This document shows, piece by piece, positions 7,168 through 13,908 of a stretch of DNA of 13,908 bases (position 1 is its first letter; every line of letters starts with the position of its first letter). The notes beneath the pieces were generated by a model. That model searched no databases, was not told where the DNA came from, and worked only from the letters and a program-made list of their open reading frames with translations. The position numbers and the translations under genes are program-made. Location of the stretch: NCBI GenBank assembly GCA_023419055.1, contig JAEZYO010000098.1, positions 1-13,908 on the forward strand. The letters run 5' to 3'. This DNA comes from Pseudomonadota bacterium. Lineage in GTDB: Bacteria; Myxococcota; Polyangia; Polyangiales; Polyangiaceae.

Positions 7168-8319
7168 TCACCAGCCGAGCTTTTCGCGCAGGTGATGCTC
7201 GACCTCGCCGGCCATGCGGGCGTGCGTGGCGAGGCTCGGGTGCCAGTCCTCGCCGAAAGGTGGGGCTTGCGGGGCGAGCGCGAGGAACGAGATGCGGGTG
7301 TCCCCCTGCGCCTTTCGGCGCTCGACGGCGCCGCCCACCCACTGATTGATCTTCGTGAGTCGCTCTTCTCCCGCCGGCCAGGAGTTCGTGAACATCGGCC
7401 CCGTGAGGCAGGCGAGGTGCGCGTTCGGATAGTGACGGCGCAAGTCGCCCAAGAACGCGTCATAAGCGCGCTCGAAGCCCGCCTGATCCGGGACGCCCTG
7501 GCCGAAGTCGTTCGTGCCGAGGTTCACGATCACGGCGTCGGGGGTGTACGCCGCGAAGTCCCAGGCAGGCTCGGCCTCGAACGGGAGCGTGCGCCCGAAG
7601 AGAACCGGCATTTGATCGCTGGTCTTGCCGCCGTAGTCGCGCGTGACCCCAATCCCCGAGATGCACGTCGCGTGGAGCTCCGCCCCGAGCGCGCGCGCCG
7701 CGAGCGCGTCGTACGAACGGTAGTGGTCCTCGTTCTCTGCCGTGAACCCGGTCGACGGGTTGCCGGCTGGGGGCGCGTCGATCGTGGCCTCGTTGCCGTA
7801 GCCGCAAGTGATGGAATCGCCCACGAACTCGAGGCGTCGTGCGGGTCGCGCGGGAAGGTCGAGCGCTTTCGGTCCCTTTCCCAGCACGCTGAAGCTTCGG
7901 AAAGCGCCGCTCCCCACGAACGCTTCGGTCTTCTTGTAGAGCGCGACGCGGTGTGAGCCAGGAGCGAGGCCGCTCGCCAGCGTGTACTCGTGGACGCCCG
8001 GCGTGACCGCGAGATCGAGCGCCGGCGCGCCGTCGACTAGGACCTGGTAGTGATTCGAGTGCTTGGGATCGGCCTTGCTCGCGTCGTCGAGCTCGACGGT
8101 GACGGTCTCGCCCTCGAAGGCGAGCTCGAAGGTTACTCCCGGATAGGCGAAGCGCGCGACGTTCGGATCGGTGTGATCGACTCGACCGGTCGAGCGCACG
8201 CGCGGATCGCTGACGGGAACGCGCACCTTCTCACTCGGCGCCGGGTTTGGAGGAGCCGGCTCCTTGGCAGGAGCCACGCAACCGAGCAGGAGGAGGAAGA
8301 GGCCGAAACTGTGCTTCAT
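7168..8319 (-). CDS. SGNH/GDSL hydrolase lipoprotein, CE2-like esterase
   Basis: Predicted exported acyl esterase, 383 residues. The start is placed at the ATG at 8319 because it opens a lipoprotein signal, MKHSFGLFLLLLGC, with lipidated C14 followed by a Pro/Ala-rich linker; upstream in-frame sequence overlaps the methyltransferase and is not signal-like. Residues about 45-150 form a beta-rich N-terminal domain like the jelly roll of carbohydrate esterase family 2. The catalytic domain follows with block I FVGDSITCGYGNE (nucleophile S169), a block II glycine in SGIGV, block III GTNDFG (N270) and block V DWHPS (D358 and H360). All four SGNH blocks are therefore intact. CE2 enzymes remove O-acetyl groups from xylan or other glycans. 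Next to a murein endopeptidase, a peptidoglycan or envelope-glycan substrate is possible but unproven. It overlaps the methyltransferase stop as ATGA and is the last gene of the operon. Confidence 0.92.
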   Translation of the reverse strand: MKHSFGLFLLLLGCVAPAKEPAPPNPAPSEKVRVPVSDPRVRSTGRVDHTDPNVARFAYPGVTFELAFEGETVTVELDDASKADPKHSNHYQVLVDGAPALDLAVTPGVHEYTLASGLAPGSHRVALYKKTEAFVGSGAFRSFSVLGKGPKALDLPARPARRLEFVGDSITCGYGNEATIDAPPAGNPSTGFTAENEDHYRSYDALAARALGAELHATCISGIGVTRDYGGKTSDQMPVLFGRTLPFEAEPAWDFAAYTPDAVIVNLGTNDFGQGVPDQAGFERAYDAFLGDLRRHYPNAHLACLTGPMFTNSWPAGEERLTKINQWVGGAVERRKAQGDTRISFLALAPQAPPFGEDWHPSLATHARMAGEVEHHLREKLGW

Positions 8320-9200
8320 GAGCCGAGCCCCAGGCGCTTGCGCGCGACGCCGAGCGCGACCGGACTGCGATCGACGCCGACCCAGGTTCTCCCGAGCCGT
8401 TCCGCGACCGCGAGCGTGGTCCCGGAGCCGCACATCGGGTCGAGCACGCGGCTCTCCGGCACGCTGGCGGCGCGTACGATCCGCTCGAGTAGGCGCTCGG
8501 GCTTCTGCGTGGGGTAGCCGGTCGTCTCGCGACGGAGCGGCGTGTTCGCCTGCATCGCCGGGCAGTCGCTCCAGACGCTCCCGATGCGGCGTCCGCGGTC
8601 GGCGTAGTAACGATAGGCCTTCCCGTTGACGCGCCGCTCGCGATAACGGCGTCCCTCGGCGTCCACCAAAGTAAAATGCATGCTGAGGCTCGTGTCAGCG
8701 TAACTCTCGCGTAAAATCTCGTCCTCCCCGTTCCAGATCATCTCGCGCCCCCGCGAATAGACGAGGATGGTCTGGTGCGTCACGCTCGGGCCTCCCCGGC
8801 GCCGCGCCCCGTTGCCCGGGATCCAGATGATTTCTCCCTGGTAGGCGCCGCGCCCGAACAGCTTGTCGCACACCACTTTAGCGTCGTGGACGGCGCGGTG
8901 ATCGAGGTGCAGCCAGAGGCTGCCGACGGTGCTCATCACTTCGCGCATCGCCGCGAGGCGCGGCTCGAGCATGGCGAGGAACGCTTCGATGCCGCCCCAG
9001 GCGTCGACGTACGCGGCGGTCCCGCGGGCGCGCTCACCGGTCCCGGTGCGCGCCTTGCGCTCGCCTCCGGCGTTGAAGGGCGGGTCGACGTAGACGAGAT
9101 CGAAGCGAGCCTTCTCGCGCGCGAGGTTCGGCAAGACTTCCAGACAGTCACCCGCGAGCAGCGCACCCCGCGGGGTTGCCGCGCGCCTGGCCGCGGGCAT
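8316..9200 (-). CDS. Site-specific DNA methyltransferase, beta class (adenine-N6 or cytosine-N4), solitary
   Basis: S-adenosylmethionine-dependent DNA amino-methyltransferase of 294 residues. Motif order is beta-class: the catalytic motif IV DPPFN (39-43) comes first, a target-recognition region occupies roughly 125-230, then TGYPTQKPERLLERI and the cofactor-binding motif I VLDPMCGSGTT (D254 onward) lie at the C-terminus. DPPF rather than SPPY favours adenine-N6 methylation. The ATG at 9200 is chosen over the adjacent TTG at 9203 because GGAGGTG sits at ideal distance. The start shares one base with the endopeptidase stop (TGATG), and the gene's own stop overlaps the esterase start. No restriction endonuclease is adjacent: the neighbours are envelope genes, so it is solitary within this window. 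Residues 161-176 use codons rare here (TTA at L163, ATT, TTT, ACT), perhaps a trace of transfer or recombination in the recognition domain. The target site cannot be predicted from sequence alone. Confidence 0.94.
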   Translation of the reverse strand: MPAARRAATPRGALLAGDCLEVLPNLAREKARFDLVYVDPPFNAGGERKARTGTGERARGTAAYVDAWGGIEAFLAMLEPRLAAMREVMSTVGSLWLHLDHRAVHDAKVVCDKLFGRGAYQGEIIWIPGNGARRRGGPSVTHQTILVYSRGREMIWNGEDEILRESYADTSLSMHFTLVDAEGRRYRERRVNGKAYRYYADRGRRIGSVWSDCPAMQANTPLRRETTGYPTQKPERLLERIVRAASVPESRVLDPMCGSGTTLAVAERLGRTWVGVDRSPVALGVARKRLGLGS

Positions 9201-10066
9201 CAAGCACCTCCGCCGGGCACGAGCCCGGCCACGCCGTCGTCGGGAACGAGAGGATCATCGGTGCTGATCGCGTGAAGCTCGTCGTGGGTGAGCTCGAACG
9301 GAGGTGGCCCGCCGGGCAGCCATTCCCACACGGGGCCTCCACCGCTGCAGCCCGCGACCTCGTCTTCGGGGCTGCAGGCGATGCGGACGTGGAAGTGATC
9401 GTCGTGATTCAGGCTGTCCCCGGGCTCGAGCAGCACCGCTTGAGCTCGATAAACCACGTCGAGCCGCTCGCCGCGCGCGAGCGCGTAGTCCACGAGCAAC
9501 GACTCGAGGACGCGACTCCCGAAGATGAACTGCACGCGGAGCTCGTCGTCTTCGACGAGGAGCTTCACGAGCTCCCATGTCTTCTCGACGTCGAAGCGCA
9601 AGTAGTCGCTCGTGCCGGAGACCAGGGCGAGGCCGTCGCTCTCCACGTGGATGAAGCCGGGGGCGCGGACGCTCGCGCCGGCGGGTGTCTTGTAGAAAAG
9701 GAGCAGGTCGACGTCGCGGCCCGTGCGGTGCGAGTTGTGGCCGGAGATTTTGCCGCCGTGACGCGCCGACAAGTCGCCCACCACGAGCGGGGACGTTCCC
9801 GGGAAGCGCGCGTCGAGCTCGGCGGCAACGCGCACGAGGCCCTTGACCAGGCGCGGGTGGCCGAAATAGCGGTCGCTACGCGGGCGGAAGCGAGTGAACC
9901 CGTTGCCGCTCACCGGCAGCTCCTCGGCCGACGTCTGGACGCCCAGGTGCGGCACTCCGACCGCGCCGCTCACGCCGGGCGCGAGCGGCGTCGGCACGCC
10001 GACGCAGCCGCTCGCGAAAGCGAGGGTGAGGGCGAGGGGAGCGAAGCGCAAACTGTTGGGATTCAT
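9200..10066 (-). CDS. mepA: Penicillin-insensitive murein endopeptidase (M74, MepA-like) lipoprotein
   Basis: Zinc endopeptidase that in the family cleaves the D-alanyl-meso-diaminopimelate cross-links of peptidoglycan in the periplasm. The product is 288 residues. The start at 10066 opens a lipoprotein signal, MNPNSLRFAPLALTLAFASGC, with lipidated C21; E. coli MepA is instead a soluble periplasmic protein. The LAS-type metal site is complete: H110 and H113 with D120 in SGHNSHRTGRDVD, then HDDHFHVRI with H224 and H226. C231 and C240 flank a short loop and may form a disulfide. The C-terminal 30 residues after PPPFELTHDELH form a low-complexity tail. The ATG overlaps the plsB stop as ATGA, and the gene's own stop shares a base with the methyltransferase start. 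No separate ribosome binding site is seen, so coupling to plsB is likely. Membrane anchoring probably targets cross-link cleavage close to a membrane, outer or inner. Confidence 0.93.
   Translation of the reverse strand: MNPNSLRFAPLALTLAFASGCVGVPTPLAPGVSGAVGVPHLGVQTSAEELPVSGNGFTRFRPRSDRYFGHPRLVKGLVRVAAELDARFPGTSPLVVGDLSARHGGKISGHNSHRTGRDVDLLLFYKTPAGASVRAPGFIHVESDGLALVSGTSDYLRFDVEKTWELVKLLVEDDELRVQFIFGSRVLESLLVDYALARGERLDVVYRAQAVLLEPGDSLNHDDHFHVRIACSPEDEVAGCSGGGPVWEWLPGGPPPFELTHDELHAISTDDPLVPDDGVAGLVPGGGA
9205..9211 (-). promoter_or_regulatory. Strong ribosome binding site of the methyltransferase
   Basis: GGAGGTG on the minus strand; its GGAGG core ends six bases before the ATG at 9200 and only three before the TTG at 9203, so it decides the start. 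It is the best Shine-Dalgarno in the minus-strand operon and lies within the end of the endopeptidase gene, implying that the methyltransferase is translated efficiently rather than only by coupling. Confidence 0.7.
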
Positions 10067-12684
10067 CCTGCGGCAGGGCGGGGGAGGTACGCTCGGAGCA
10101 TCTGCTCGATGCCCTCGAGAGCATCGCTCGACGCATACCCCTGGGCAAGGTCGTAGTCCTGACGGTGGACGAGGTAGCCGAAGTCTACGAAAGCCGCGAG
10201 GGCGTTCGTGATGAGCGGCTTGCTCACGGCCTCCTGTCGCTCGATCTCGCCGGCGAGGAACATTTCCTGGCCGGCCGCGAGCGCGCGCTTCACGAGGTCT
10301 TTCTCGCTTTGAGGCGCCTTGGTGAGGAGCGGCAGCGCGCGGGCCGCGACGAGATAGCCCTCGATGAAGTTGATGAGCAGCGCCGCGTAGTTTTCGAGCC
10401 ACTCCCGGCCGCTCCAGCCGTCGTGGCCGGCGCCCGGGCGCAGGCGCCCTTCGGGCAACCCGAGCTCGAGCTCTCCATCGGCGGCCATGGCCGAGAGCGT
10501 CTCCTCGAAGATGCGGTCGAAGGGCTTGTCGGCGCGGAAGCGAAACTCGAACTTGAACAGGCGCGAGAGCGCCTGCACGCGCTCGCGGACCTCGTTCTCG
10601 AGCGGCTCGGCCCCCGAGGCGAGCAGCGCGAGCGATACGAGGGCCCGCTCGACGAAGAAGTGGATGATGATGTTCTTCGACGTGTCGAGCGCCAGGCGCT
10701 TGCTCTCCACGACGACGTAGAACGCTCCCGGTCCTGCGAGCGGGCGCTTGCGACCGGACGGCCCGGCCTCCGGCACGTGGACCTCGACGAGCTCCGTGTC
10801 CGCGAACATCTGTGCGGCTTCACGCAGGGCTTCGGGGCGAAGCGCGCCGGAAGCGGTCTTCAGCGTGGGGCTGACGCGCGCCTCGAGCTTCTCCAGCACC
10901 GCGAGGAAGCGGCCCGCTCGAGAGACGAGCTCTTCATGCGCGAGCCCGCGCTGGCGGTGCGAGAGCAACGTCAGCGCCGTCAGCGCTCCGGGCGTCACGG
11001 CCGTGACGCGGTTGATCTCGTCCATCACGCGGTTGCCGAGCTTCGTCACGAGGGAGCGGCGCTTGGCAGGCGTGAGCTGCGCGTCGACGGGGATCCCGAG
11101 CTCCTGCCGCACGTCGTCGAGCGTCAAGATCTGGCCGACCTGCATGTTGATGCGGCCGTAACGGTGGCGCAGCACCTCGCGCGACTTGATGAGACCGGCG
11201 GCGTCTTCCTTGGCCTTTTCTCCGCCGAGGAGCTCGCGTTCGTAGGCCGAGGCCTCGACCACGCGCTCGTAGCCGATGCTCACCGGGACGAAGTACGACT
11301 CGCGCTGGGTGACGGCGAGCGCTGCGTCGACCACCATGTTCAGGAGGCCGAACTTGGGCGGCAAGAGCTTTCCGGTCCGGCTGCGTCCGCCTTCGAGGAA
11401 GAGCTCGATGGGGTAACCGTCCTTGATCAGGCGGCGCACGTACGCGTCGACCACCGCTGCGTACAGGCGGTCGCCCTTGAAGGAGCGGCGGATGAAGAAC
11501 GCGCCGCCACGCCGGAAGATGGGACCTACCGGGAAGAAGTCGAGGTTGTCACCGGCCGCGATGAGCGGCAGCGGCAGGTTCTGCTGGTTGAAGATGTAGC
11601 TCAGGATCAGGTAGTCGATGTGGCTCTTGTGGCTCGGTAGCAGGATGAGCGAGCCCTTGCGCGAAGCCTGGCGCAGCCTTTCGATGTCCGCCTTGTCCCA
11701 CTCGACTCCGGCGTAGATGCGCTGGAAGAGCCGATCGAACATCACCTCCAACGCCTTGATCGTCGTCTGATCGGGGGTCGCCTGGAGCTCGCGGAGCATG
11801 TCGAGCGCGCGCTGCGTGAGGAGGTAGCGATTTTCGCGCTCGTCCGCGAGATCGTCGATGATGGCGCCGAGCTTCGGGCTCCGGATGAGCTCCTGGCGCA
11901 CGCGCTCGGGCGCCTTCTCTGCGGGGCCCGTGATGCCGCGGCGCTCCCGCTCGAGCCGAGCGAGGATCGCGTACGTCACGCGACGGATCAGCGCCGTATC
12001 GGACAGGCCGTTCTGGCCGTCGAGAAAGTGCGACAGATTGAGCGGCTCCCCGAGCTTCAGCTCGACGTGCCGGTAGTTGTAGAGAAACTGCGCGACCGTG
12101 CGCGTCGGGCTCGGCCACTCGCGCGGGCCGATGATGAAATCGAAGGGCTCGCCGCCGCGCGTATCCGGGTGCTTGGTCCACACGAAGACTTGCGGGACCA
12201 GGAAGATGGGGCGGGTAGAGCGCCGCTGGAGATCGAAGAGCGCGCGCACGATCTCGTCGCCCTCCTTGAGCCCGCGCTGGCCGGACGCTCCCGCGGCGAC
12301 GTCGAAGACACTCGGCGGCCGCTTGAGAAAGAGCGCGGCGGACCCATCGTCCGAAAGCGCGGCCTCGAGCTCCTCTCGCGGCGACACCTTGCGCGGGAAG
12401 ATCGCGTTCAGCCAGCCCTTGCCCATCGGGCTCAAGATCCACAGGCCGAGGTCGTTCACGAACCGAATGCGCGGCAGCCGGTGACGCTTCGTGAGGTAGT
12501 CGAGCGCGAAGAAGTCGACGAAATTGAGGTTCCTGAGCACGTAGACGACCGTGCCTTCGGAAGCGAGCTTCCTCACTTCTTGAACCCAGGCTTCGTCGAC
12601 CTGGATCTTCTCGAAGAAGCGGCGGTAAATGGCGCGGAGAGCCGGGTTGGGCTCGTAAGTCTTGGGGAGATCGCGCTTCGCCAT
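10063..12684 (-). CDS. plsB: Glycerol-3-phosphate 1-O-acyltransferase PlsB
   Basis: Catalyses the first step of phospholipid synthesis, acylating sn-glycerol-3-phosphate to lysophosphatidate at the inner membrane. The product is 873 residues, somewhat longer than E. coli PlsB (about 807). The acyltransferase motifs are in order: LPSHKSHIDYL with the HX4D pair H352/D357, GPIFRRGGAFFIRR (387-400), LFLEGGRSRTGKL (428-440, glycerol-3-phosphate binding) and VPVSIGYERV (466-475). The N-terminal VVYVLRNLNFVDFFALDYL (46-64) matches the PlsB N-terminal region rather than the shorter PlsC family. The C-terminal 350 residues are mainly helical with short hydrophobic patches and no clear signal peptide. 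It is the first gene of a four-gene overlapping operon; its ATG has no obvious Shine-Dalgarno. A possible TATGAT -10 box lies 24-29 bases upstream. Confidence 0.96.
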   Translation of the reverse strand: MAKRDLPKTYEPNPALRAIYRRFFEKIQVDEAWVQEVRKLASEGTVVYVLRNLNFVDFFALDYLTKRHRLPRIRFVNDLGLWILSPMGKGWLNAIFPRKVSPREELEAALSDDGSAALFLKRPPSVFDVAAGASGQRGLKEGDEIVRALFDLQRRSTRPIFLVPQVFVWTKHPDTRGGEPFDFIIGPREWPSPTRTVAQFLYNYRHVELKLGEPLNLSHFLDGQNGLSDTALIRRVTYAILARLERERRGITGPAEKAPERVRQELIRSPKLGAIIDDLADERENRYLLTQRALDMLRELQATPDQTTIKALEVMFDRLFQRIYAGVEWDKADIERLRQASRKGSLILLPSHKSHIDYLILSYIFNQQNLPLPLIAAGDNLDFFPVGPIFRRGGAFFIRRSFKGDRLYAAVVDAYVRRLIKDGYPIELFLEGGRSRTGKLLPPKFGLLNMVVDAALAVTQRESYFVPVSIGYERVVEASAYERELLGGEKAKEDAAGLIKSREVLRHRYGRINMQVGQILTLDDVRQELGIPVDAQLTPAKRRSLVTKLGNRVMDEINRVTAVTPGALTALTLLSHRQRGLAHEELVSRAGRFLAVLEKLEARVSPTLKTASGALRPEALREAAQMFADTELVEVHVPEAGPSGRKRPLAGPGAFYVVVESKRLALDTSKNIIIHFFVERALVSLALLASGAEPLENEVRERVQALSRLFKFEFRFRADKPFDRIFEETLSAMAADGELELGLPEGRLRPGAGHDGWSGREWLENYAALLINFIEGYLVAARALPLLTKAPQSEKDLVKRALAAGQEMFLAGEIERQEAVSKPLITNALAAFVDFGYLVHRQDYDLAQGYASSDALEGIEQMLRAYLPRPAAG

Positions 12685-12744
12685 GCGTACGTGAGGGCTG
12701 GGCCCGGATCATAGCTTGCCTGGGCCCGAGAGCGCGAGTAGCTC
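12685..12744. promoter_or_regulatory. Divergent promoter region with a spaced repeat flanking a -10-like box
   Basis: This 60-bp gap must hold the start signals of both plsB (minus) and the lipoprotein (plus). The 9-mer CTGGGCCCG occurs at 12698-12706 and again at 12720-12728, 22 bp apart, close to two turns of the helix; each copy contains the palindrome GGGCCC. Between them the minus strand reads TATGAT (12713-12708), a good -10 match for plsB, with transcription then starting about 17 bases before its ATG. No matching -35 is visible. The arrangement would suit a regulator binding both sites, or is a coincidence of high GC content. Confidence 0.35.
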
Positions 12745-13908
12745 ATGAGTCGCGTGTCGATGCCGAAGCCCCGCGTCCTCTTGCTCATGCTGCTCGGCGC
12801 GCTCGCTCTCTCCGCCGGTTGTCGCAAGAAAACAGCAGCTCCCGCGCCGCCGAGCGAGTTCGACGAACCTTCCGCGCAGGAGTCCCCGGAGGGCGTGTCA
12901 TCGGCGTCGAAGGCGCCGCCCCCTGAGCGCTGTCGCGAGGTGAACAAGGGCACGTTGTTCGCGGTCGGCGATATCGAAGCGTCGAAGCAGAACGATGTAC
13001 CCGAGCCGCTCGAAGGTGAAGAGCCGATCGAGGCCATCGCGATGCCTTTCGGCGTCGAGCTCGGAGGCGTTACCGGTTACAAGGCCGGTTTCGCGGTGGG
13101 GCTCCTCCAGAGCCGGCGCCAGGGCCAACGCGCGAGCATCGCGCTGATTCGCGCAGACGGGTCCGGTCGCACGGTCGAACTCGACGCGGTGCACGGAGAC
13201 GTCGAGGCGCCGCACATCGCGGCGAGCCCGGACACCCTCGTCGTGCTGTTCGGCGATCAGGACGCCGCGGGCGCGACGCTCCGCACTGCGCTCTTGCCGC
13301 TCGACGCGGAGCGTCCCTCCTTCGGCCCCGAGATCCTTTCGGTCGATCGGACGAGCGGCGCCGCGCTCGCGGTCTCGGGCAACACCGCTCTGATAGCGTT
13401 CTCCGAGCTCGCGAAAGGAAAGAGCCAGCTTACGACCGTGCGCTTCGGTGTCGATGACAAGAAGGCCGCCGCTCGCGTCGCGATCGACACGCAAAAGCGA
13501 GACGTGGAATCACCCCGACTCTGCGAGCGGCCCGGCGGCTTCTGGCTCGGTTGGGTCGAGCAGCTGCCCGCTCCGCCTGCGAAGGCAGGGCCGAAGAACA
13601 CACCGCAGGGTAACGAGCTCGACGAAGAGAGGGCGGGGCTCGAGCTCGGTCCGCGCGCGCTTCGGCTGGTCTCTCTGGACGCCGCCGGAAAGCCCCTGGG
13701 CGCTCCGCTTTCGCTGACGAAGCCGGACAGCTACGTGCTCTCGTTCGAGATGGCTCCGTGGCCCGACGGGGGCGCAGTGCTCGCGTGGAGGGACGAGCCG
13801 GCTGCGCCGGGCGTCGAGGGCGGCGCGCTAAAGCTCGCCCACGTGCGCCCCGACGGCAGCGTGGAGACCGGTCAGGTCGAGGGCGAGCTCGGGGCAGGAG
13901 TGCCCTCG
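12745..13908 (+). CDS. Lipoprotein of unknown function, beta-propeller-like (C-terminus cut by window edge)
   Basis: Open from the ATG at 12745 to the right edge without a stop: 388 residues visible. The N-terminus is a lipoprotein signal, MSRVSMPKPRVLLLMLLG followed by ALALSAGC, with C26 lipidated. M6 at 12760 is a possible alternative start; neither has a strong ribosome binding site. After the Cys comes a charged and Pro/Ser-rich linker (27-60), then a beta-rich body with loose repeats: a glycine-rich strand, a 'W' strand such as GFWLGWVEQL or GAVLAWRDE, and a turn such as RADGSG, DAAGKP or RPDGSV. This is the texture of a beta-propeller, but I recognise no family. C63 and C260 could form a disulfide. 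It is divergent from plsB and shares its 60-bp control region. The function is unknown; a surface or periplasmic binding role is a guess. Confidence 0.8.
   Translation, partial: MSRVSMPKPRVLLLMLLGALALSAGCRKKTAAPAPPSEFDEPSAQESPEGVSSASKAPPPERCREVNKGTLFAVGDIEASKQNDVPEPLEGEEPIEAIAMPFGVELGGVTGYKAGFAVGLLQSRRQGQRASIALIRADGSGRTVELDAVHGDVEAPHIAASPDTLVVLFGDQDAAGATLRTALLPLDAERPSFGPEILSVDRTSGAALAVSGNTALIAFSELAKGKSQLTTVRFGVDDKKAAARVAIDTQKRDVESPRLCERPGGFWLGWVEQLPAPPAKAGPKNTPQGNELDEERAGLELGPRALRLVSLDAAGKPLGAPLSLTKPDSYVLSFEMAPWPDGGAVLAWRDEPAAPGVEGGALKLAHVRPDGSVETGQVEGELGAGVPS

Noticed and set aside
8320..8433. Upstream extension of the esterase lipoprotein
   Set aside because: Overlaps the conserved end of the methyltransferase and would bury the lipoprotein signal; ATG 8319 with the ATGA overlap is preferred.
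7168..10066. A restriction-modification or phage-defence island around the methyltransferase
   Set aside because: The neighbours are a murein endopeptidase and an esterase with clear envelope signals. No nuclease, helicase, specificity subunit or mobile-element trace is present.
10165..11640. Plus-strand open frame of 491 codons opposite plsB
   Set aside because: Antisense shadow; the plsB frame contains every acyltransferase motif.
1..13908. tRNA, rRNA, CRISPR array, insertion sequence or attachment site
   Set aside because: I saw no cloverleaf, regular repeat-spacer pattern, transposase motif or terminal inverted repeats, and genes fill nearly all the window. A covariance-model search could still find a small RNA that I missed.

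Overview
The window is high-GC (about two thirds G+C by eye), gene-dense DNA with coding on both strands. It carries several lipoproteins (one with a twin-arginine signal), very short intergenic gaps and gene-end overlaps of 1 to 4 bases. This style, plus the gene types, suggests a Gram-negative delta-proteobacterial lineage, most likely Myxococcota. That assignment is an inference from style; no rRNA or other marker gene is present.

Layout: (1) 1-1760, minus: 5' part of an M3 metallopeptidase (oligopeptidase A type), cut by the left edge. (2) 1761-1920: divergent intergenic region. (3) 1921-6631, plus: three overlapping genes, namely a predicted Tat-exported FAD-dependent oxidoreductase lipoprotein, a histidine-rich polytopic membrane protein of no recognised family, and acetoacetyl-CoA synthetase. 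(4) 6702-7151, plus: a DUF2267 protein. (5) 7168-12684, minus, read from right to left: plsB (glycerol-3-phosphate acyltransferase), a MepA-type murein endopeptidase lipoprotein, a beta-class DNA methyltransferase, and an SGNH/CE2-like esterase lipoprotein. All three junctions overlap, so this looks like one transcript. (6) 12685-12744: a 60-bp divergent intergenic region with a spaced repeat. (7) 12745 to the right edge, plus: a lipoprotein of unknown function, cut by the edge.

How the genes may work together: the minus-strand operon mixes membrane phospholipid synthesis (plsB) with envelope hydrolases (mepA and the esterase), and a solitary DNA methyltransferase with no restriction partner is translationally coupled inside it. 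The plus-strand operon couples an exported flavoenzyme to a membrane protein with conserved-looking histidines and to a ketone-body activating enzyme. The flavoenzyme and membrane protein pair is the best candidate here for an undescribed redox or lipid-modifying system, but its substrate cannot be read from the sequence. I found no mobile element, CRISPR array, tRNA or rRNA, and no stretch over 300 bases without a gene.
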